The notes beneath the pieces are model-generated. The model ran no database searches and had not been told where the DNA came from. It saw only the letters and a list, made by a program, of their open reading frames with translations. Below, piece after piece: positions 1 to 5,199 of a DNA stretch of 7,621 nucleotides. Every line of letters starts with the position of its first letter. The stretch's first letter is position 1. The DNA is taken from positions 1 through 7,621 of the forward strand of contig CAMGFM010000060.1 in assembly GCA_946055365.1 (NCBI GenBank). Direction: 5' to 3'. A program made the translations under genes and the position numbers. The DNA is from an uncultured Prevotella sp. Its GTDB lineage: Bacteria; Bacteroidota; Bacteroidia; Bacteroidales; Bacteroidaceae.

Positions 1-67
1 GCGAGCGAAATAGAGCTTGCTCTGATTTCCGAGCCGCAGCCTATCTTCTGCAAAGGTAGTGCAAACC
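1..67 (-). repeat. Promoter-hairpin module, copy 1 (truncated by window edge)
   Basis: Read on the - strand, bases 58 to 1 align without gaps to + strand bases 3437-3494, with 40 of 58 positions identical by hand count. The shared parts are the TAYCTTTGCA start and the RGAGCAAGCTCY core. On the + strand the core is AGAGC-TT-GCTCT at 12-23, flanked by GAAAT (7-11) and ATTTC (25-29) with one bulged G at 24, so a 10-bp stem is possible. Bases 47-67 also match + strand 3493-3513 at 19 of 21 positions. I interpret it as a dispersed module made of a promoter followed by a 5' UTR hairpin, transcribed leftward into a gene outside the window. It may continue past base 1. Confidence 0.65.
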
Positions 68-81
68 TAAGAAAATACAAA
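51..81 (-). promoter_or_regulatory. Bacteroidota-type promoter reading left
   Basis: On the - strand there is TTTG (bases 81-78), a 19-base spacer, then TACCTTTG (58-51). This fits the established Bacteroidota primary sigma consensus of TTTG at -33 and TAnnTTTG at -7 with about 19-21 bases between. It points out of the left edge, so the gene it serves is not visible. The transcript would begin inside the hairpin module at 1-58. Confidence 0.65.
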
Positions 82-354
82 AAAAGCTCGCCTATTTTTG
101 TGCCTTACACACTGCCAGCCTCACAAAAAAGCACGCCACGGGGCAAAAGAACGGCACGACAAGACACGCTGCGCATGCCCTCATGGCGGCTGTCGCGGCA
201 CGCAACAGCCACGCCCCGCCCATAATGACGGCGGCGCGGCACACCATAACGGCGGCGCACAGCCGAGCCAAAGACCAAGGCACGCACTGGCAACGCTGAC
301 ATTTGACAACCACAACATTCACTACAATACACATTATTATATAATATAGCGACT
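82..354. other. Intergenic region with no convincing gene
   Basis: I see no convincing gene here. Short open frames are rich in Cys, Arg and His and look like readings of G+C-rich spacer. A small inverted repeat GGCTGT (188-193) / ACAGCC (205-210) is present. A word beginning CATAA and continuing ACGGCGGCGC recurs at 221 and 245, 24 bases apart. The + strand has TATTTTTG at 93-100, which fits TAnnTTTG but lacks a TTG box at the right distance. The last 50 bases before the ATG at 355 are strongly A+T-rich, as is usual just upstream of Bacteroidota start codons, so the promoter of the 355 gene probably lies in this stretch but I cannot fix it. Confidence 0.5.
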
Positions 355-918
355 ATGGCAAAAGTATATGTATTTCTCGCTGACGGCTTTGAAGACATCG
401 AGGCCATCGCACCCATAGACATACTGCGCAGGAGCGGCATGTCAGTGACCACCGTGAGCATCAACGGCACAGATCAAGTGACCTCGGCACACGGCGTGAC
501 GATAAAGGCAGACACCGTGTTTGAGCGCGCGTGCCTCGACGACGCCGACATGCTGATGTTACCAGGCGGTATGCCCGGCTCTGCCAACCTCGACTCGCAC
601 GACGGCGTGCGCAAGGCACTGCTTGAGCAGGCACGGCAGGGCAAGCACATAGGAGCCATCTGCGCCGCGCCCATGGTGCTGGGACACCTTGGACTGCTCA
701 AAGGGCGCAAAGCCACATGCTATCCGGGCTTTGAGGGTGAGCTGACAGGCGCGGAATACACCGCACATACAGCAACCGTCGACGGCAACATCATCACTGG
801 CGAGGGGCCGGCAGCCGCCTTTGAATATGCCTACCGCATAGTGGAGCTGCTTAAGGACAAAGACACCGCCGACACACTGCGCCACGGCATGATGTATGCC
901 CACCTCATGAACGGCTGA
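355..918 (+). CDS. DJ-1/PfpI (YajL-like) family protein
   Basis: This is a 187-residue cytoplasmic protein of the DJ-1/ThiJ/PfpI superfamily, whose members are linked to oxidative-stress resistance and debated glyoxalase or deglycase activities. The full length matches the single-domain YajL/DJ-1 type. Visible signatures are the N-terminal strand followed by GFEDIE, where Glu16 aligns with the DJ-1 glutamate that contacts the reactive cysteine, PGGMPG near residues 70-75, and the nucleophile elbow AICAAP with Cys103 in the place of DJ-1 Cys106. The segment TCYPGFE (121-127) takes the place of the DJ-1 THP region, with Tyr where DJ-1 has His126. TGEGPAAAFEYA (148-159) is the usual C-terminal motif. 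The ATG at 355 gives exactly the family N-terminus, and no Shine-Dalgarno is seen. recG begins 42 bases downstream on the same strand, so the two are probably co-transcribed. The substrate cannot be told from sequence. Confidence 0.95.
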   Translation: MAKVYVFLADGFEDIEAIAPIDILRRSGMSVTTVSINGTDQVTSAHGVTIKADTVFERACLDDADMLMLPGGMPGSANLDSHDGVRKALLEQARQGKHIGAICAAPMVLGHLGLLKGRKATCYPGFEGELTGAEYTAHTATVDGNIITGEGPAAAFEYAYRIVELLKDKDTADTLRHGMMYAHLMNG

Positions 919-960
919 CACGCCACACCACTTTTTCTATAACCACCTGCAATCATCAAC

Positions 961-3057
961 ATGGACATACTGCAACAGGACATAATGTATCTGCCCGGCG
1001 TGGGACCACAGCGCAAGGAACTGCTAAAGCGTGAGCTGAACATCTGCTCATGGGCAGACCTGCTGGAGTATTACCCATATAAATATGTAGACCGCAGCCG
1101 CATATACTCCATCAGGGAACTGTCGCCCGACATGCCGTTCATTCAGCTCAGGGGAGAGATACTCAGCTTTGAGGAACACGAGCTGTCGCCACGCCGAAAA
1201 TGCGTGGTGGCACACTTCTCCGACGGTCACGGCGTGGCTGATCTCGTGTGGTTCTCGGGGGCGCAGTATGTCTACAACAACTACAAGACGGGCGTTGACT
1301 ATGTGGTGTTTGGCAAGCCCACCGTCTACGGCGGACGCTTTCAGATAGCACACCCCGAGATAGACAAGGCAGAGAGCCTCACGCTGTCGGAGATGGGCAT
1401 GCAGCCCTATTACAACACCACGGAGGTGATGAAGAAAAGGGGACTCACGTCTCACTCCATCGACAAGCTCATCAAGACAATGCTCGCCCGACTCAACACG
1501 ACCCTGCCCGAGACCCTGCCCGAGAGCATCACAAGAAAGCTGCACCTGATGTCGAGAGACGAGGCACTGCGCTGCGTGCATCACCCGTCTGGCACTCTCG
1601 CCATGCAAAGGGCGAGGGAGAGACTCAAATTTGAGGAACTCTTCTACGTGCAGCTCAACATAGTGCGCTACGCGTCTGACCACAGACGCAAATACCGCGG
1701 CTATGTGCTGCCACGTGTGGGCGAGACGTTCAACACGTTCTATGAACGCAACCTGCCCTTTGAACTTACGGGGGCGCAAAAGAGGGTTATGCACGAGATA
1801 CGCGACGACATGCGCTCGGGCAGGCAGATGAACCGCCTGCTGCAGGGCGACGTGGGCAGCGGCAAGACGCTCGTGGCTCTCATGTCGATGCTCATAGCCG
1901 TGGACAACGGCTTTCAGGCCTGCATCATGGCACCCACGGAGATACTTGCCGAGCAGCATCTCGCCACCGTGAGCGCACTGCTCAAAGACATGGACGTGAG
2001 CGTGGCCCTGCTCACGGGCAACGTGAAGGGCAGGCAGCGCAAGGACGTGCTCGACAGGCTCATCGCAGGACAGCTGAACATCGTGGTAGGCACACACGCA
2101 CTCGTAGAGGACAACGTGAGATTTGCACGTCTCGGACTCGCGGTCATTGACGAGCAGCACCGTTTTGGCGTTGCGCAGAGGGCAAGGCTGTGGGCAAAGA
2201 GCGACAACCCGCCACACATACTCGTCATGACGGCAACGCCCATACCGCGCACGCTCGCCATGACCATCTATGGCGACCTTGACGTGAGCGTAATAGACCA
2301 GCTGCCGCCGGGACGCAAGCCCGTACACACGCTGCACCGCTTTGACACCGCCCTGTCGTCGCTCTACAGCGGCATAAGACAGCAGATAAGGCAAGGCAGG
2401 CAGGCATATATAGTGTTTCCACTCATACAGGGCAGCGAGAAAACCGACCTCAAAAACCTTGAGGAGGGCTATGAGGCTCTCAAAGAGATATTTCCCGACA
2501 TGAGCCTGAGCAAGGTGCATGGCAAGATGAAGCCCAAGGAGAAAGAGCAGGAGATGGCACGCTTCGTGAGCGGAGAGACTCAGATGCTCGTGGCAACGAC
2601 CGTGATAGAGGTGGGAGTGAACGTGCCTAACGCATCGGTCATGGTGATACTCGACGCACAGAGGTTTGGACTCTCACAGCTGCACCAGCTGAGAGGCAGG
2701 GTGGGCCGCGGAGCCGACCAGAGCTACTGCATACTCGTCACGCCGCACAAGCTGTCAAAGGAGACGCGCAAGCGCATTGACATCATGTGCGAGACCAACG
2801 ACGGATTTCGCATTGCCGAGGCTGACCTCAAACTGCGGGGACCCGGCGACCTCGAAGGCACACAGCAAAGCGGCATGGCGTTTGACCTGAAGATAGCCGA
2901 CATCGCGAGAGACGGCATACTCGTGCAGAAAGCAAGGGACGAGGCGCAGAGAATTATCGAAGACGACCCTACTTGCAGCTCACCGCAGTATGACATACTG
3001 TGGAACAGGCTCAGACAACTGCGCAAGGACAATATCAACTGGGCGGCAATATCATAG
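961..3057 (+). CDS. recG: ATP-dependent DNA helicase RecG
   Basis: RecG is a superfamily 2 double-stranded DNA translocase that remodels stalled replication forks, Holliday junctions and R-loops. The protein is 698 residues, a normal length. Domains in order are an N-terminal helical segment with LPGVGPQR (11-18), the OB-fold wedge domain (about 55-135), then two helicase lobes. Motif I is GDVGSGKT (296-303) with Lys302. Motif II is DEQH (397-400). Motif III is TATPIPRT (424-431). In lobe 2, VATTVIEVGVNVP (544-556) is followed by motif VI QLRGRVGRG (576-584). The C-terminal TRG region, which couples ATP hydrolysis to translocation, includes ADLKLRGPGDLEGTQ (621-635). All catalytic motifs are intact. 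The ATG at 961 is preceded by A+T-rich sequence without a Shine-Dalgarno. It follows the DJ-1 family gene closely and may share its promoter. The stop codon TAG (3055-3057) touches a hairpin that probably marks the 3' end. Confidence 0.98.
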   Translation: MDILQQDIMYLPGVGPQRKELLKRELNICSWADLLEYYPYKYVDRSRIYSIRELSPDMPFIQLRGEILSFEEHELSPRRKCVVAHFSDGHGVADLVWFSGAQYVYNNYKTGVDYVVFGKPTVYGGRFQIAHPEIDKAESLTLSEMGMQPYYNTTEVMKKRGLTSHSIDKLIKTMLARLNTTLPETLPESITRKLHLMSRDEALRCVHHPSGTLAMQRARERLKFEELFYVQLNIVRYASDHRRKYRGYVLPRVGETFNTFYERNLPFELTGAQKRVMHEIRDDMRSGRQMNRLLQGDVGSGKTLVALMSMLIAVDNGFQACIMAPTEILAEQHLATVSALLKDMDVSVALLTGNVKGRQRKDVLDRLIAGQLNIVVGTHALVEDNVRFARLGLAVIDEQHRFGVAQRARLWAKSDNPPHILVMTATPIPRTLAMTIYGDLDVSVIDQLPPGRKPVHTLHRFDTALSSLYSGIRQQIRQGRQAYIVFPLIQGSEKTDLKNLEEGYEALKEIFPDMSLSKVHGKMKPKEKEQEMARFVSGETQMLVATTVIEVGVNVPNASVMVILDAQRFGLSQLHQLRGRVGRGADQSYCILVTPHKLSKETRKRIDIMCETNDGFRIAEADLKLRGPGDLEGTQQSGMAFDLKIADIARDGILVQKARDEAQRIIEDDPTCSSPQYDILWNRLRQLRKDNINWAAIS

Positions 3058-3094
3058 CCAAAGGGACGCTACAACAACAGCACGCCCCTTTGGC
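3057..3094 (+). terminator. Terminator-like hairpin after recG
   Basis: GCCAAAGGG (3057-3065) pairs perfectly with CCCTTTGGC (3086-3094), a 9-bp stem with a 20-base loop that starts on the last base of the recG stop codon. A second weak hairpin follows (GCGTGTG at 3100-3106 with CACA and CGC at 3110-3117). There is no T run, so this is not a textbook intrinsic terminator. It could stop transcription in another way or protect the mRNA 3' end. Confidence 0.45.
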
Positions 3095-3116
3095 ATTTGG
3101 CGTGTGTGGCACACCG

Positions 3117-3240
3117 CTTTCAACAAAGTGGCTGTTTAGGGCTGCTAAAGTGCCGTTTTAGGATGGCTAAAGAGGCACTTTTGGACGGCTAAAGAGGCAC
3201 TTTAGAATAGCCAAAATGGCTCTTTAGGACAGCCAAAGCC
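3117..3240. repeat. 22-bp imperfect tandem array downstream of recG
   Basis: Four full 22-base units run at 3139-3160, 3161-3182, 3183-3204 and 3205-3226, with a degenerate unit before (3117-3138) and a partial one after (3227-3240). The best-kept core, in units 2 and 3, is GGCTAAAGAGGCACTTT. Each unit contains an AAAG...CTTT inverted pair around GGCA or GGCT. Units have diverged by substitution only, with no length change. No reading frame is maintained, so I regard it as noncoding. Confidence 0.85.
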
Positions 3241-3436
3241 ACTCATCATCTGACGCGCAGCCTGCCCTTTGCATGACAGACAAGACACAAAACACAGTCG
3301 TGAGAGTGGCGCAGGAACAAGACAAGACACGCTCCACAGGCTTAGAGTTTTAACACAAATGACAAATTATTAATTATCAAGTATTAATAAGTGTTACAAA
3401 ACAACGGGTAAAGCCAAGTTTTTGCAATAAATTGTG
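3241..3436. other. Intergenic stretch between tandem array and promoter
   Basis: I see no gene here. The first half is G+C-moderate spacer. From about 3346 the sequence turns strongly A+T-rich (for example ATTATTAATTATCAAG), ending at the -7 box at 3437, and probably serves as the upstream region of the peptidase promoter. Confidence 0.4.
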
Positions 3437-3444
3437 TATCTTTG
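3437..3444 (+). promoter_or_regulatory. Probable -7 box of the M23 peptidase promoter
   Basis: TATCTTTG is an exact match to the Bacteroidota -7 consensus TAnnTTTG and lies in an A+T-rich setting 178 bases before the ATG at 3622. The -33 side is weak: the nearest TTTG (3421-3424) is only 12 bases away, and the correctly spaced position (about 3414-3417) reads CCAA. I call it because of the -7 match and because the same module at the left edge carries a fully formed promoter. It implies a 5' UTR of roughly 170 bases. Confidence 0.5.
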
Positions 3445-3513
3445 CAAAAGTCAGGTCACATCCCGAAAAACGGAGCAAGCTCCTTTCCACTCGGTTTGCA
3501 CTGACTTTGCAGA
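3437..3513 (+). repeat. Promoter-hairpin module, copy 2, in the peptidase leader
   Basis: This is the + strand counterpart of the module at 1-67. The core hairpin is GGAGC-AA-GCTCC (3472-3483). Nested around it are an AAA/TTT extension past a bulged C at 3471, then CCGA (3463-3466) with TCGG (3491-3494), then GCAAAAGTCAG (3444-3454) with CTGACTTTGC (3501-3510) with one bulged A. The outer arm overlaps the end of the -7 box. Compared with copy 1, the A-U closing pair of the core has become G-C on both sides, a compensatory change. Bases 3493-3513 resemble the start of copy 1, so a second degenerate unit may begin about 65 bases after the first. Confidence 0.65.
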
Positions 3514-3621
3514 CGTGAAGCTGCACATTGTAGATTGCAGCACGCACAGAATGATTCAATAAACCTTATACACCCCGGGACAAAACACCCCCTCTCATCC
3601 TAAAATGAGCCTAAGACAATT

Positions 3622-4572
3622 ATGAATTTGAGAAGCATTTTAAAGAAAGTATTTTCCAAGACACTGACACTTACAGCATTGCTGGGCGCAACAGCCGCCA
3701 ACGCAACGGCACAGGACCTCATAGCAAGACAAGCACCCGTAGACCGCAAGATGGCAACCGTGGACACCATCATGCTGCGCAACCTTATCATGATGGAAGA
3801 CATGGACTCTCCTGCCGGAGACCTCTATGCCAACTGGGACAACAAATATGCCCACTATGCCACACAGCTGCCAGAGACATTCAACATTGACCTGCGCGAC
3901 TTTTGTATGCCCACTACCAGCAGGGTGATAACGAGCAATTTTGGCCCAAGATGGGGCAGGATGCACAAGGGCATAGACATCAAGGTGTACACTGGCGACA
4001 CCATCAGGTCGGCGTTCAGCGGCAAGGTACGCATAGTGAGGTATGAACGCGGAGGATATGGCAAATATATCGTCATAAGACACAACAACGGGCTGGAGAC
4101 CATCTATGGACACCTCTCAAGACAGCTCGTGGAGGAAAACCAGGAGGTGAGGGCCGGCGAGGTGATAGGACTCGGCGGCAACACAGGACGCAGCACCGGC
4201 TCACATCTGCACTTTGAGACGCGACTATGCGGCGTGGCTCTCAACCCTGCTCTCATGTTTGACTTCAGGGAGCAGGACGTGACAGGCGACTTCTATGCCT
4301 TTAACCGCAACACCTACGAGGCTGAGTCGTCATACGCCAACTCTCTCAGAGGGCGTGACGCAGGCAGATCCATGGCAAGTGACGACGAGGGAGGCAACCG
4401 ACGCGCCAAGAGCAACGCTGGAGGACAGGTGCGCTACCACAAGGTGGCAAAGGGAGAGACTCTCGAGCGCATAGCACGCAAACGCGGCGTGACCGTAGAC
4501 ACACTGTGCAGGCTCAACCACATAACAAAACGCATGAAGATACGCCCGGGACAGATACTCCGCTATTCATGA
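3622..4572 (+). CDS. Secreted M23 family metallopeptidase with C-terminal LysM domain
   Basis: A predicted periplasmic or surface zinc endopeptidase that cuts peptide cross-links in peptidoglycan, 316 residues. The N-terminus has basic residues (RSILKK), a hydrophobic stretch and an ANATAQ region, a signal peptide with likely cleavage near residues 28-30. The M23 (LytM) domain spans about 98-212. The HxxxD motif is His115-Lys-Gly-Ile-Asp119, the middle histidine is His164 (YGHLS), and the HxH motif is His195-Leu-His197. By homology with LytM, His115, Asp119 and His197 bind zinc and His164 and His195 act in catalysis, so the site looks active. After a Ser/Arg/Gly-rich linker (about 235-268) a LysM domain (272-316) should bind glycan chains. 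The ATG at 3622 places the signal peptide exactly at the N-terminus. It stands alone, with a promoter-hairpin module upstream and a convergent gene downstream. Which bond is cut, and whether it resembles E. coli MepM in role, is not known from sequence. Confidence 0.95.
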   Translation: MNLRSILKKVFSKTLTLTALLGATAANATAQDLIARQAPVDRKMATVDTIMLRNLIMMEDMDSPAGDLYANWDNKYAHYATQLPETFNIDLRDFCMPTTSRVITSNFGPRWGRMHKGIDIKVYTGDTIRSAFSGKVRIVRYERGGYGKYIVIRHNNGLETIYGHLSRQLVEENQEVRAGEVIGLGGNTGRSTGSHLHFETRLCGVALNPALMFDFREQDVTGDFYAFNRNTYEAESSYANSLRGRDAGRSMASDDEGGNRRAKSNAGGQVRYHKVAKGETLERIARKRGVTVDTLCRLNHITKRMKIRPGQILRYS

Positions 4573-4631
4573 CATACACAATGAGCTGTTCATGACGCTC
4601 ATGGCAAACTGCTCATGACGCTCACAACGAA
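4563..4631. repeat. 23-bp tandem repeat overlapping the peptidase stop codon
   Basis: Three contiguous 23-base units lie at 4563-4585, 4586-4608 and 4609-4631. Units 2 and 3 share CTGYTCATGACGCTCA. Unit 1 keeps only CTATTCATGAC at the start and includes the last two codons and TGA stop of the peptidase gene (4570-4572). The TCATGA word, itself a palindrome, therefore recurs with the same spacing from inside the gene end outward. Confidence 0.7.
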
Positions 4632-4652
4632 GACTCGCAACGACAATAAATG

Positions 4653-4702
4653 ACACGACCTGCATGCACGCACACTGGATATTGCGTGTGTGGAGGTCGT
4701 GT
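4653..4702. terminator. Strong 20-bp-stem hairpin downstream of the peptidase
   Basis: The left arm 4653-4672 (ACACGACCT... CACGCA) pairs with 4683-4702 (TGCGTG... AGGTCGTGT) over 20 positions with one G-G mismatch and two G-U pairs, around a 10-base loop at 4673-4682. It begins 81 bases past the peptidase stop. No T run follows on either strand, so termination is a guess. It could also block exonuclease decay of the mRNA 3' end. Confidence 0.5.
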
Positions 4703-4789
4703 GCATAACAATACACACATAAAGAAGCACAACACATAAAGAATTAAAGGCAGGCAAAGAAGACAAAAAGACATTTTCCGAAAGGCAAA

Positions 4790-4881
4790 AAGGCACAACA
4801 CACCAATAAAAAGCACTTACATAAAAACAAGGAAAGGCACGTGTGCAAAGAATAAAGGCACAACACGCCAATAAAAAGCAC
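4790..4881. repeat. 27-base direct repeat, 65 bases apart
   Basis: Bases 4790-4816 and 4855-4881 are identical except for one A/G difference; both begin AAGGCACAACAC. A shorter third relative, AAGCACAACACA, lies at 4725-4736. The first repeat is followed by CAAAGAATA at about 4846 and the second by the same word at about 4892, so the second unit looks like a copy with an internal deletion between GCAC words. The + strand is purine-rich and full of AAAGGCA words. No credible reading frame runs through it. Confidence 0.75.
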
Positions 4882-5048
4882 GTGCTGAAAACAAAGAATA
4901 GGCCTCGGTGACACGACAGCACGACACACAGCGACGTGCAACGGTGACCCCGAATAATGGCATATAGCCGCCAACACACATCATCATACCACTTCAGCAA
5001 AGACGAGACGGCACGGTGACAGCCCAAACCACCGTGTGACACCAGAGC

Positions 5049-5111
5049 CGCAGGCGGATGTGGCTGCTCGGGGCAGCTCCGCTCTGCCCCTCTCCACCAC
5101 ATCCGCCCGCG
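5049..5111. other. G+C-rich two-tier hairpin
   Basis: GGCGGATGTGG (5053-5063) pairs with CCACATCCGCC (5097-5107), extended beyond one mismatch by three further pairs (5049-5051 with 5109-5111). Inside it GGGGCAG (5070-5076) pairs with CTGCCCC (5084-5090) around a 7-base loop. It sits five bases before an intrinsic terminator on the + strand, so in RNA it would be the 3'-terminal domain of a transcript. That could be the end of the long peptidase mRNA or a separate small RNA. The preceding 4882-5048 shows nothing else I can name. Confidence 0.55.
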
Positions 5112-5115
5112 ACTC

Positions 5116-5158
5116 CCCCATTTGGGGATTTTTTCTTTTTATTTTTTTTCCTTTTTTT
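5116..5158 (+). terminator. Intrinsic terminator with long T run (+ strand)
   Basis: CCCCA (5116-5120) pairs with TGGGG (5123-5127), followed directly by ATTTTTTC and further T blocks up to 5158. It is oriented for + strand transcripts arriving from the peptidase side. On the - strand the same tract is A-rich and lies before the hairpin, so it would not terminate the facing gene, whose stop is at 5200. Confidence 0.65.
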
Positions 5159-5199
5159 GAGCTTAGGCATAGTAGGAGTGATGTCCGAAAAAAAATACG

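Noticed and set aside
302..345. Possible promoter before the DJ-1 family gene: TTTGACA at 302-308 and TATAAT at 340-345
   Set aside because: The two boxes are about 31 bases apart, wrong for either a classical or a Bacteroidota promoter, and no TAnnTTTG lies at a correct distance. It may only reflect A+T richness.
1048..2520. Long open frame (490 residues) on the - strand opposite recG
   Set aside because: It lies entirely antisense to an intact RecG with all helicase motifs, is rich in His, Arg, Leu and Val, and shows no domain. It is a by-product of G+C-rich codon use.
3117..3240. CRISPR array
   Set aside because: The 22-base units are contiguous with no unique spacers, diverged from each other, and no cas genes are near.
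4599..5102. Open frame of 167 residues on the - strand, hydrophobic and Cys/Phe/Leu-rich
   Set aside because: It reads through the repeats and two hairpins, and its repeated peptides simply mirror the purine-rich AAAGGCA words of the + strand. No promoter or conserved segment supports it.
5049..5158. tmRNA, RNase P RNA or tRNA
   Set aside because: I looked for a T-loop GTTCGA word, a 3' CCA-ended acceptor and RNase P core words and found none. The structure is a plain nested hairpin plus terminator.
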